Origin: Patellaria atrata CBS 101060 | Taxonomy: Eukaryota > Ascomycota > Dothideomycetes > Patellariales > Patellariaceae | Reading direction: 5' to 3' | Assembly (NCBI GenBank): GCA_010093705.1 | Contig: MU006095.1 | Location: 136,918-200,917, forward strand | Length of the DNA: 64,000 nucleotides | Shown here: in pieces, positions 10,756 through 22,368 of the stretch | Layout of the letters: each line of letters opens with the position of its first letter | Numbering within the stretch: the stretch's first letter is position 1 | Translations under genes and position numbers: made by a program | The notes under the pieces: generated by a model | Told to the model about the DNA's origin: nothing | Database searches by the model: none | What the model saw: the letters and a program-made list of their open reading frames with translations, nothing else

Positions 10756-12930
10756 TCATCCTTGTTGGACATCCACTCTTGGTGTTGAATTGATCACTGT
10801 TCCTTGACCCCTTCTCGGTCCTTGGAAACTTGGAGTTGCCCCAACTGCACTCACGTCTTGCATCTCGACACCTCCGTTTTGATGCTCTGGTTGTAAGGGA
10901 GCCGCCCGTTTTCCCCTCCGCGGTCCAAATCTCTGGTCCCCTTCCTCGTACTTGTGTTTGAAGCGTAGGAAGGTCGGAGATCGTGGTCTGAGTAACACCA
11001 CAATTAAGTTCTTTAGAATATTGGCTTGCATAAAAGGACGATGCCTATCCTTCTTACTGAGCTTCTGTGAGTTAAGGTATTCACGAGTTGTTTCAGCCCG
11101 TGATACGAGGTAGAGATGGTAGCCGGTCAGTGACGCAGGATACCAGCTTAGGAGAATACTGTAAATGAACATAGCAAAAGGTACACGCCATTTGTCAACG
11201 GCCTCACTGAAGGTGGTATTCTCTCTATTCATCCATACGAGCAAATGTGCCAGACTTGCTCCAAGAAGAAGTAAGCCTAGAATCGTGCCCGAGGTGATGA
11301 AAGCGAAGAAGTAGCGATAGTTCCGCCGTCCAATACAGTTGTTGAGCCATACACAATGATGATCTTGTGTCTCGATGCAACTGTCACAGACCCGACAGTG
11401 ATGAGCTCTTGGTGGCCGCCAATTATTGCAAGTCTTGCAATATTTCGTCGGCACTTCCATAGCAGCACTTTTGGAAGTTGCTGAAATGACTAACGTCCAC
11501 TCCGTTAGTGGAGGACCTATGGCTAGAGGATCATCATTAGGATTACTTGGAGGAAATGGATGTAAATTTCGTGGATGGATCTGATAGAACACATTTAGCC
11601 TCGGGTTCCGATGTTGATATACTATTAATAATGTTCAACTTACTCCGGGATCAGATAGAGAGGCATGGAAAAAAGAGGACATGCAGATAAGAAATAGGTA
11701 CGCAAACAAAATGGGTATCGCTGGTGAAACATGGCGCCATAACCAGGGAGCTCTAAATCATCATATTAGCAACCATGATTATATGAGAATTGGGAAACTG
11801 GATGCTCACGAGAACGCAAAGAAAAGAGCTGCTGGGACAACGATCAGAAGACCTGTGGCAACGACTATCGGTCGGTCTCGCGTGTTTTGTAGTCTACCAC
11901 CCCAGCAAAAGACGGTATTACCAGAAAAGTACTCATAGTTTTTCCCGAGTTCATTTTTGACCTCCTCCTTAGTGGAAGCGGCGCCTGTTGCTAACCTAGG
12001 AGAAGATGCTGCGGAAGAAAGCTTTTCGTGTCCCTGAGGTCTACTGGTCCCGGGATTGCCTCCTCTACTAGGTAAAATGAAACTTGATCTGAATGACCTT
12101 GGTGACTTCTGTGGCGTAGGAAGAGCTCCTGAATTTCCTTTATATGCCATTGAAAGATCAAGATGCTGAGGGGTGGGCCGTTGAAGAGGAGTGACACTTT
12201 CACCACGACTACGGACCGTTTCTGCTCCTGTCGGGGTAGTATTTGCAGTGGTCCTATCAGGCATATCCGCTGTAATATCTGTCCCTCTTGACGGAGGTGG
12301 TCGTGCATCATAGTCATGATGGAGTCCAAGTAAAGGGCCTCCTCTTATTGTCGGATTAGAACCAGTACTTTCACGATTTGGGTTACTTCCGCCATCGGTG
12401 GAGCTGAATGCTGGGGATGCACGTCCGAAAGTTGAATTGGGTCTTTGCCCGCGCTGAGCTTGTAACCTCTGGGAGCTCATGGGTCTAAAAAATGCGTGAG
12501 AGGTGATGGATGGTACATGTGTCCTGCTAGCAGCTGTTGATGGTCTCGTACTGGAAGCTCCCACACTTCCAGCAATACTCGCACCCGGTGCGCCAGACGT
12601 ACCAAGTCCCCGTCGCGATGGTGGAGGTGGTTGAGACCATGTTCCCCGCTTCGAAGATATACCCGTTACCGTAGAATCAGGCCGAGAAGGAGGTGATCCG
12701 TGTTCCCCACTCTTACCCGATACCTGTGTCCTGTCATTCGATTCCTGAACACCAACTGACGATTGCGCCGTTCCCGTAGCAGGGATTTCGTCGCCTCCCC
12801 GCAAGTCGGAATCGGTCATTCGAGAGGTTACCGGTGTGAATACGTTCGTATGCTGTGAATTTGGATTGTTATCATGGGTTGTGGTGTTTTTATTTGATTC
12901 CTCGGATGTCGGACCTTCCGGTTCGGTCAT
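10756..12930 (-). CDS. erf2: DHHC-type protein S-palmitoyltransferase, Erf2-like
   Basis: Three exons (12930-11810, 11752-11644, 11580-10756) encode 684 residues. The enzyme attaches palmitate to cysteines of membrane proteins; yeast Erf2 does this for Ras at the ER. The first 350 residues are a Ser/Thr/Pro/Gly-rich disordered region. Two membrane segments follow (about 353-374, crossing the first intron, and 384-403). Then comes the cysteine-rich domain, beginning YCKTCNNWRPPRAHHC at about 457, with the catalytic DHHC at 483-486 and NNCIGRRNYRYF. Two more membrane segments lie downstream (about 500-520 and 545-565), then a basic cytosolic tail. The middle exon of 109 bases restores the conserved ending SLSDPG before IHPRNLHP. 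The gene is divergent from the small membrane protein at 13541, with 610 bases between start codons. The long N-terminal extension makes it larger than yeast Erf2, as is usual in moulds. Confidence 0.93.
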
Positions 12931-13540
12931 TGCGATACACTGGTATCCAAAATCGCGGTAGAATATTGCGTCTGAGACGCTCGATTCATGACCTGAGAGT
13001 CTATGGGAGAGTGAAGAATTGGGTTAGATAAGGGTGACGGTAGGTGGCAACAGAATTGATTGAAGTGGCCAAAAGAGATGCGACCGAGGAGTCTGAGGTC
13101 AGATGCGGGCTCGACAAAAGAAGGAAATATGAGCAAGAGAGTGTATGAATCGAAGTAGAGGGAGGAGACGCGATTGCGAGTGAGAGATTGTTATTAGGGC
13201 ATAAGTACGGAGTATGCAGGAACGCGGAGACGAGATTATGATTATGGATTAAGGTAAGGTAGTGAGCTGCTCAAGTGCTGCTGTAGTGACTTCTTCCAGA
13301 TGCTCTCGCCCCTGAGCTTGGCTGTCTCTTGCCGAATAGAGTACAGACGCTATGTCAATCATGCGCATTGAAGGCGAACTTTGCCAAGCCCTCTCAAGTA
13401 GCCCGGCACAGCTCTGTAGGTCACCTCATCGCCAGCCCGACCTCACCTTATTCCATAACAGCAAGTCTTTACCTGAATCGACCGGCAACGCAACTACAAC
13501 AGGGCATTACGGACTCAATAACCGGCCAATTGCAATCACC
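12931..13540. promoter_or_regulatory. Shared divergent promoter region (palmitoyltransferase / small membrane protein)
   Basis: 610 bases between two divergent start codons. It contains one exact TACGGAGTA at 13206. No binding site can be assigned with confidence; the call rests on gene orientation. Confidence 0.55.
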
Positions 13541-14205
13541 ATGTCTTCAATCATCGGACGATCTGCCTTTAGAGCTACTCGCGCCCTTCGTGATTCCGGT
13601 GTCAACGCCGGAGCCTCTTCAGAAAAGGAAGCGGGCAAATCAGCATTGAAAGAAGGAGCTAAGAAGGATCCCGAGCTTTATGTAAGTCTCGATGTGATAT
13701 CATTTTCTATCTTTATTCCGTAGAATGGATGCTTGTTCAGTCTACTAACATTTCTGGATATACTAGGTCTTAGGCGGTATCATGAGTCTCATCTTCGGCT
13801 TCGCCGGTTACCATTTCGGTAAGCTTTTTGTCTGTCACATCAACCCTCACTTCAGACCATGGATGATGTCCTATCATGTTTGAATTTCACTTCTTCATCG
13901 GGCCTTATTCTCAAGCTCCCATTTGTTCCTCATGGCAGCGGCGCATTCTAATATGATTCCATACAGCTCGTTCTCCCACATCTTCCTCTTCCGAGAGTCC
14001 TGTTGCAAAAATCGGCCACTCTGAGCCTTGGAAAGAGGGTGGTGCAACTGAAGGCAAATACAGCTATCACCCTGGTGGCGATCCATCAAAAGGAAGACGT
14101 GAAGCTCCCTCGGCACTTAACGTTGTGGTCATACCCAATGTCAACTTACCAAAGCGCCTACATGAAGAATTCAATAAGTTTGATATAGACGAGAAAGACT
14201 GGTAG
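13541..14205 (+). CDS. Small single-pass membrane protein, probably mitochondrial, function unknown
   Basis: Three exons (13541-13681, 13767-13818, 13967-14205) give 143 residues. The N-terminus MSSIIGRSAFRATRALRDSG is arginine-rich, hydroxylated and free of acidic residues before residue 18, which fits a mitochondrial presequence. The 52-base second exon encodes a single hydrophobic helix, VLGGIMSLIFGFAGYHF (about 48-64). The remaining 80 residues are polar and end in a short charged stretch, FNKFDIDEKDW. Donors are GTAAGT and GTAAGC; acceptors are CTAG and ACAG. Exon lengths keep frame exactly. I do not recognise a named family. An inner-membrane assembly or accessory protein is one possibility, but that is inference only. 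Confidence 0.75.
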
Positions 14206-14882
14206 GTGGGGTTCTACGCCAGGAATACCATAGATGCCGCCTGGACTGAAAGATTTGATTGTAGATAAGGGTTCTCTGGGTGGGGTTTTCCAACAAATAA
14301 GCTGTTGTTTGTAGAACAGTGCAATTAGAGATGCTTCTTTTTGTCTACGTCAAGTGAGGATACTAACCATTTACAAAATGAAGTAGGAAACAAATCCACC
14401 AAACCTAGCTTGGATTTCGTAATGTAAATTACAGGTGTGGCTCTTCAAAGGTGCAAACACCTTACATTCCGTTTACCTTATCAAAATAGGACAATAGATA
14501 CAGGTTTTTTAAGTTTGGTTATGATTTCTTTTTTTTCTTTTTTTTTTTTTGCAAGAGCATGGGTATATTTACTTCCAATAGTAGCAGATAATCGACTGAA
14601 TTCCCACTAAAGGCCATTACCCAGTTGATTGATAAAACGACGGAATGCGAGTATTAGGACCTCAATGTTTGTGACTTTGGCAAGCAAGTCCAATTAACCT
14701 CATCGGGTGAAAAAAGCTGCACTCATCCGTCGCCCACTCAGGTTACGTCAACTCTTTCGTTTCCTTAAGTACCCGTCACGTAGTTTCTAGATTTTCTCAT
14801 TTCCACCACCCCAACCTTTCATATCCATTTCCATCTTCAAAACTGAATCTCCATCCCTCCCATCAAGAGAGCATAGTACAGT
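14206..14882. other. Intergenic stretch, 3' flank and promoter, nothing further recognised
   Basis: Contains homopolymer T tracts near 14527-14551 and a pyrimidine-rich stretch before the next start codon. The octamer GTACAGTA at 14876 overlaps the A of the start codon at 14883. Confidence 0.5.
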
Positions 14883-17800
14883 ATGCTTACGGCAACCTAT
14901 GTCAGTGTACGGGAGTTTTTCTACCCTTTCGGCAATATACCTGCTACCAACCTATTGCGTGATACAGCGATAGACGATACTGGAGCAGAAATTGAACTAC
15001 TGCTCCTTGGATGCGGTGACCCTCGTAACATTTTATTTTCGCTTTATTCCCAAGGTGATCAGTGTACGTACGATTTTTTAATAACCATTGAATTTTGAGA
15101 CCTTATTAACGATCGCAATGCGGCAGGCCTAGCATCAAGTTATAACTTTACGTGTTGCGATAAGGAACCTGCTATCTTAGGTATGTACAATATCACACTC
15201 GTCAATGAATCGATGACGGTTGTTCTCTAATAACAATAGCGAGAAACATAATCCTTCTCACACTCATCGCTGATGGACACTCCAACACCACTACTGTTTC
15301 TTCTCGGAAACATAATTCCGTGAAACACTCGTCATTATGGAATATATTCTATCATGTTTTCATACCGGAGTCTGATCTGAAGCTTCTACAAGAACAATCC
15401 GCCAAGTTAGCAGAGTTAGCCGTCACATCGGCGTCGTGGGCTTCTTCGAATTACGGCAATTGGATCAAATTCTTGGATAACGATACTCTAGAACATGTAC
15501 GATCCTTCTGGACGCAGTATGCAGAGACCCGCTACTTCACAACTGCGCATAAAGACGAGTTTGAGCGACAATACCGCCATGAATTCAAACAGACAGCAAT
15601 TCGCACTAAATCAAGTTTAGTCCTTAGTGGAATTCGTTCCGCAGGCCCACACATTGAGGAAGCAGGAGAGCGCATGAGTGATTGTTTTAAAAAGTACTGG
15701 GCTACCGGCGTAGTAGCTGGAAATCGATCTGATGTCATGGCTCTGGGAAATGGAGGGAAAGGTCATGTTAATCCCTTGATTGCTTTTTCCTCTGCTGGGG
15801 ATGGTTCTTTTACTCTCCACTATGGCCTCGATCCATTACTTGGATTTCATCTTGCTAATGCATTCGACAACCTTGGTTCAAATCCTTCCGAGACTATTGC
15901 TCGTACAGCTAAAGCTGAGTTTGGGGCTTGGTGCTCAACATTTGCCCAGTACCTGCACAACCAAAAAGTTCGACTTACTCTCCATGATGGAGAAGCTGTA
16001 CGACTCTGCTTCGAGCTTCAAGCTCACATAACTTACCTCCCAAAACCTTCTGGTCGGACTCGATTGTACAAGACTGTATGGAGTTCAGCGCCCGCTGTTC
16101 TTACCAACACGGACAATGTCAATAGGATTGTCCCGTTTGATGTAATTGACACATCGAATATCATTGATCATATCGGCATACTTAATATCCTTCCGGCAGC
16201 GGTACCTTTACTAAAGTTATCGCATACAGCGACATTATACACGGACGGTTTCTTGCTTGCTGCTGAAGACCCCGAGAATTCTTTGCAGAGCTTACTCTGT
16301 TCCGATGTCAATGGTATGGGTATCATACTCGGTGTGGTCCCATTAGGATATATGTCCGGAATCACGACAGATTCAAATCTCGCAGACTCTATGCTCTTCG
16401 CAAGCGGAACTACAAATAGACGACACTTTCGTCTTCGCATCCCTTGGAGGCGGCCAATATCAGGGGACTCCGCAAGTCTACAGATTCCGAACGCTTGTTG
16501 GGAAAATAGCCGTAAGATCTGGATGGATCCGTTGGAGCTTGCATCATTCTTTTTCAATGTTTATCTCAACATGTTTGAGAACGAGTGTCTATCCAATGCA
16601 TTGTCTAGGTTCCAGCGGCAGTTTACACGGCCACTAGCCAATGATCTTCGTTTTTATAACCGTCTTAGTCTGGTTAGATTGATGCAAACTGCGAAACTAC
16701 GTATCGATACGGAATGGCAAAATTGCATGGGTCTTTTCAAGAAGCTTGTCATGGAGGATAAAACTCTTCTTATAGGCAGCAATAGCATCCAGGAACTACT
16801 TTTGCACATGCATACGTTCAACCTTATTCCCCAGGATGAAATCAATATGACACGATTAGAGTTCGCAAATCTACCCTCCAGCGACTATCAATACGAGCCA
16901 TCTGTACCAGGGCTTCTGAGTACAAAAGACCTTCGAGGTTCAATCTTTCTTGTACTGAAAGTTCCTCGCTATAAGCTAAGCATCTTTACAGATGCTTCCC
17001 CACTGGATATTGTGACACCGGGACTTCACATGAATGTTCGTCATGGATTGAGGTGGGACAACGCGTTCCATTCAGTACAATGCTTCTTTGGGAACCTGGT
17101 AACTCGCGATACTGAAACATATGTCTGTGATGTGGATGAAGACATAGAAGGCTGGCGCGGTCAATCAGATCTTATCGCCGTTTGTGAAGCACCAATGTAC
17201 AGTCTGGTAATGGGACCCTACAAGGAGGTGCGAGTGGGCTTAAGGGTCAATACTAGTCCATCTACGGCTCACTTCACTCAGAAGCTGGGGCTGAATATGG
17301 CCGTTTTCGAAACTGGCCTAAATGACAAGGAGCACCTGTGGGTTCTTAAGGAAGCACCCGGTTCACACTTAAACCTCCATTCAACAGTTGAATCACCGTC
17401 GGCCTCTTCACCAGCCGAGAATAATCCCGTACAAGCTTTAAGAGAGGGTGTCAAGTTCAAGTGGAGTGCTCTATTCAATAGTCAGAGCTCTCTAAAAAAT
17501 GTCTGTACGAAGTTAGACTTACAAGCACCTTTTTCTCAAGCACTAGCAAGCGGTGCAAAGGTGGAATGTATCTTTAATTCGGCATGTACATTGAAGCTAC
17601 TCATCAAAGGATGTCCAGAATTCGAAGTACCGTTCCCTTATCCGATTCAACAGACAACTCCAAAACTCCGGCTTGCCAGAAAGAGCGGCTGGGTTGAATG
17701 CATTGTACCGGTTGCTTCAGCTCTAACCTCGGGTGGATACGGGTGTAATCCGTTCTCTGTAACTCAGCAGGAGCTGCATGCGGGTTATTGTTACTCATGG

Positions 17801-18643
17801 GCCCTTCCTAGAATTAATCTAATACAGCAACCTCGATTGCCTGGTCAAAGATCACCGGAATGGGTCCGCACCTTCCTTCTTACCAGCCTCGCTACGAGAA
17901 TTGGTATCCAATCGTCAAAGACCCCATTACAAGAATTTAAGGAATCAATATTGGTCGGATTCTCGGGGATTGATAAGAACTCACTTAGCCAGTACTTTCC
18001 TAAGCAATTCCAACTCACAAGAAAATTTGACCACAATTGTGATACCGTCTTATTTCTCTCCACCATTCGCTACGATATCGATGCGGGCTCCTTAGTGCTC
18101 GACGGGTACGTCTGTCCACTAACAAATTCCAATATCAAAATACTGGACGCTGGACTAGGGTATCTCTGGGGAGAAACAGTCACAAACATGAAGGTAAGTG
18201 ACCAGGAGCAGGTTCTATGGAAGCAGATTCTGCCAGCTGCCGCAGAACGCTGCCGTACTTGGAGACATAAACGATGCTGCGAGTACGTCAAGCACAGAAC
18301 TATTCCCCTCTCCACTAAACATGGAGAAAATCCTTTGTGCTCATGTGGGAGAGGCCAGATGTTGGAAGAGTTTCCTCAGGATCCAGAACTTCGTGTCTTC
18401 CGTGATCATGTCACTCGAATCGCTTTACCAGTTATTTCTAGTGTTCCTTATATCGACAAACACCTTTCCACAGCAGAGATGAATGCTGTAATAGAGTCCG
18501 TCAACGGCGAGCAGAAATGCAATAAATGTGGGAATCAGAAGAAGGATTTGAAGAAGTGTTCTCGATGTCTCAAGGTCAGATATTGCAATCAGGATTGCCA
18601 AAAAGCGGATTGGAGTGAACATAAGAAGGTTTGTAACAAGTAA
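14883..18643 (+). CDS. DUF4470 / MYND zinc-finger protein
   Basis: Three exons (14883-15063, 15127-15180, 15240-18643) encode 1212 residues. The N-terminal 100 residues match the DUF4470 pattern of large fungal MYND proteins: REFFYPFGNIPATNLL, then LLLGCGDPRNILFSLYS, then FTCCDKEPAILARNIILLTL. The two short introns fall inside this domain, and the spliced frame is needed to restore FTCCD and ARNII. The C-terminus (about 1171-1210) is a MYND zinc finger with the C-x2-C...C-x2-C...C-x3-C...H-x3-C spacing: CNKCGNQKKDLKKCSRC followed by YCNQDCQKADWSEHKKVC. MYND fingers bind proline-rich partner peptides. The roughly 1050 residues between are conserved in length with fungal relatives but have no motif I can name. 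The start codon is the first ATG before the conserved block. The biological role is unknown. Confidence 0.9.
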
Positions 18644-18904
18644 AGGTCCTAGGTGTAGTGGATCAGGAGGGGTTTTTGAACAGATGAAGGGAACTACAAA
18701 GCTATGCAATAGGCTTTCCATAAACTCTCTTGTACTTGATGAAAATACTCCATTAGCACAACAGTCCACTAAATGTATTCCACTGTGTGGTTCTGACATT
18801 ATTGTACTCATGAGGAGGACGTCACTAATCCTCAATTGATTAAGTCCTTCCGAACGCGCCGATTCCCTCGCTAATTAGGTCAAGCCTTATTCCGACTGTC
18901 AGCT

Positions 18905-19182
18905 CTTATCAGTTCTTCCCATTTCATTCATCTACTGCACTTTTGAGAAGAATTCAACGTGATTGATTGAACATTATGCAGGTCACTCTCATTCCTCTGG
19001 CGTTCATCCACTGGCACATCTCTGAGTTCTCCGTGGGGCGTAGGAAGCAATTGCGGCACATTCGGACGACATCTTTCGGACGTTCTCCGCATCAACAAAC
19101 CCTTTATAGATAGGATTGCTCTGCCCAGGAACGCAGAAGAGATAAGGAAACACCCATGACTAGAATAGCTGGCTGCTTATCT
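18905..19182. promoter_or_regulatory. Three HGATAAG (GATA-factor) sites upstream of the ammonium permease
   Basis: TGATAAG on the minus strand at 18905-18911, AGATAAG on the plus strand at 19140-19146, and AGATAAG on the minus strand at 19176-19182. All lie within 490 bases of the permease start. HGATAR clusters are the targets of the AreA/NIT2 nitrogen regulators, which activate ammonium and other nitrogen permeases when good nitrogen sources are scarce. The sites are seen; occupancy is inferred. Confidence 0.55.
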
Positions 19183-19390
19183 GCTACTTGTGTAACAGTA
19201 CACGACTACTTGAACATGTAAGCGGCAGCTTCCCCAGCTTTAATTTCACTTCCTTGTAGTTTCTCGCGGTCTTTTCCTAGCCCTATACGCACCATACCTG
19301 TTGGTGTCGAGGTAGTTGTACGTGTAAGGAGAATCAATGCTTCAGTGAGATCATTTTTCTTGCATTTGTTTTTCGTTATATCCTCCCAAC

Positions 19391-20909
19391 ATGATTGATA
19401 CCGCCGTCCAACGCGCATGGGAAGCATGCTCCAAGACCGACACGGCCTTCATTCTCGTATGCAGCGTGTTCTGCTGGCCCATCATTCCCGCTGTCGGGTT
19501 GGGATACTCTGGCTACTCAACGAGACGTAGCGGGTTGGCTTCATTTATGCCTGCGATTCTCTCTGTCGGAGTATGCTCCATTCAATGGTGGCTCATCGGC
19601 TATTCTCTCGCATACGGCGAGGGCAACGGAGTGATAGGAGATCTGAAATATGCTTTCCATCGAGGTGTTCTCGCTGAACCTGTTGGAACTATTCCAGCTA
19701 TTCTATTCAGCGAGTTCCAATTGATCTTCGAAGCTACTGTTTGTGCAATTGCAGTAGGAGGGGCTTGTGAAAGAGGGAGACTGTTACCCCTGATACCCTT
19801 TATATTTGTATGCAACCCAGTTTCTCTGAACTCGCATATGATAACTAACACAATTCTGTAGATGTGGGCAACATTCATTTATTGCCCTCTGGCGCATATG
19901 GTCTGGTCTGGTAATGGGTTCTTAGGGAACTTAGGAGCTCTTGATTTTGCTGGTGGAACGTAAGTTAGTATCATCGATTTGTATATCCAGTTATCTTACG
20001 TGGAAACAGTCCAGTCCATATCTGCAGTGGTGCTACGGCAACTGCTCTCAGTTTATATCTCTCCTATCCCATTGCGAGGTCCCGCAAATCCGCCATCCGC
20101 AATCCGTCACATCTCAAACTGCATAGACCGCACAACTCGATGTGTCAACTCCTTGCCATGGTCATCATCTGGGGCTCTTGGCTAGCATTCGACGCTGGCA
20201 CGACTTTAAGTCTGAACTTCAAATCGGTCATGGCTCTCTGTGTGACAAACCTCTGCGCTTCCGCTGGAGCAATGACCTGGGCTTGCATTACTTACTATGA
20301 AACTGGAAAGTGGTCTCTGGATAGCACTTTTATGGGCGCAATTGCCGGACTAGTCTTTATCACCCCATCCGCTGGGTTCATTGATCTCACGACATCCTTT
20401 TTCTTCGGTGTGGCTGGCGTATTGATCTGCAGACAAGCTCTCCGCTTCAAGTTTACGGATTTCGCTAGACGTATCAAGTGGGTTGACAATGGCGATACTT
20501 TCGCTACCCATTGCGTTGGTGGCTTCTGCGGGACCATTTTCACCGGACTTTTTGCGCAGAAGAGCGTGGCGAGCTATGATGGCGTGACTGAAATCGCTGG
20601 AGGAGTCTTCTTCGATGGGAATTTTCGACAAATCGGGATTCAGCTTCTGGAAGCTGTTATTGGGTTCACATGGGCATTTGTGGGGACATTGATCATTGTT
20701 ACTTTGATTGATAGTGTACCTGGATTTGAGTTCCTTGCTCCCGATAAGTATGTATGCCTCGTTCATACGACGGAACGCTGCTAACATTATACTACAGGGA
20801 GGTTATTGTAGGTATGGATGCTAGCCAGATGGACGAATCTTTGTATGAGGCTCAGTGGGAAGGCGAAGAGGATTATCACCCATTGGCAAAGCACATTGAA
20901 TTGGATTGA
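19391..20909 (+). CDS. Ammonium permease (Amt/Mep family)
   Basis: Four exons (19391-19807, 19862-19959, 20010-20747, 20798-20909) encode 454 residues. The protein is a polytopic plasma-membrane ammonium transporter. The Amt signature LDFAGGTPVH crosses the second intron, and the pore twin histidines appear as H175 (PVHICSG) and H339 ([11 protein letters not shown]). [10 protein letters not shown] and [10 protein letters not shown] are further Amt landmarks. The cytosolic C-terminal tail is short (about 35 residues) and begins with the conserved [14 protein letters not shown], which in this family touches the neighbouring subunit and controls gating. The N-terminal first helix reads [14 protein letters not shown], the diverged form found in one fungal subgroup. 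The start codon is the only plausible one before the first helix. Three GATA sites upstream fit nitrogen-catabolite control. Confidence 0.93.
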
Positions 20910-22368
20910 TCATAACTAATGATGTGAAAGGGGACTGAAATGGAGTAATTTCAAGGGATAATAGTAGGTCGGTGGTTGTCATTCCGAAGTCAATCTGTGA
21001 GCATAGCCATCATTCATCTTGAACATATTATCAACGCTATATTTTGTGCAAATCTTCAGACTTGACCTTTAGGATATACAATGATGTTCTAAATTATTCC
21101 AGATCGATGACCTGCATACAAGTTATTTTTACTCAAACAACTAATGCATACTACCACATTCGGCCTAGCCTTCTAGTAGTTCTACATCCGACATTACATT
21201 AACATATCGCGCTATTAATGTATGAATGCTACAAGTAATACCATATAGGCATAGACTCGAAGTCCTGCAGATGTAACGACATTTCAAACAAAAGAATATC
21301 ATGCGCTGATTGCAAGTATGTGCAACAAAGCTTTCCCTTTTGCCACCACTGCGCAGTATATCGTCGAACAACTTCTGTAATGTTCTGGTAGACGTTGTAT
21401 ATTTTTATGGAATTTAAGGTTGTTCTAGAAGAGAATTTGTGTAACTTGAAGATTCATAAATAGGTTTCTCTGGTTTTCAAGCGCTGAGTTTCCATTCTTT
21501 GAAAAAGGATGAAAAAGGAATGGTTTGGGGTTGTTCTAGAAGAATGGTAAGGTAGAAGAGCTTGCCGCGTGGTCATTGCGTGTTTCATGTCCCTGAATCA
21601 GGAGCACCGAAGCTTCCTGTTGCCAAACTTGATTGGGCTGAATCAAGACGAATTCATCGCCGTATGCCCCTGAAGCAATCCCTTTTTGGGATTTTGACGA
21701 TGAGGATGGATGGTCGTTGAGATTGTGGAGGAGAGGATTTTTCTCCCACATTGACACTTCATCTGCTTCCATTTCGGTGCAGCGCGCCTCGTCGGGTTAT
21801 CAGGTTGTACCACAGCTTCAATTCTCTTCTCGCATTTCCAGTCAGTATCAATACGACCTGGATCAAATAATATCTTTCCTTTTTCCATCTTTTCTGTTAT
21901 ATGAGCGTTGACTAACTGCCCGCTCTCCCTCTTCTTTGGTCTCTTGACTGAATTGATCACTCCTCCGACGCGAACCCACGCGTCTCCCTAAGTCTCAATT
22001 ACAGGAGAGATTGACAGTACAGTTATCGACACTCCAGTATCGCAATTATTCTCCATCGTCTCGCGCCCGTATGTTCGTTACAGATAAATCTAGGTACTTT
22101 AATTTCTCTCCACCTCTTCGGATATTTCATATGACGCGGAGCGAGCGCGTTGCTGACAGCTTTGACATTTCATGTACAGTTCTGTGGATCTGCCCCTTAA
22201 ACTTCTTGCCTACCTGATCCGTTTGAACTTTGCATTCTGACATTTTTATGTGCGCGCCGTCAGTCAACTCGAGACACCCCTTGACTTAAACCCCAAGCGG
22301 CCGAGATCCCTCACCTAACTCGACTAAATTAACCGCGCGACTCCCGTCCGCTCATCTTTCCATTCAAC
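20910..22368. other. Intergenic stretch, 3' flank and long promoter of the septin-like gene
   Basis: About 1.5 kb. Only short overlapping open frames (for example 21643-21960 minus), none recognisable. The last 150 bases are pyrimidine-rich, as is common before fungal start sites. Confidence 0.5.
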
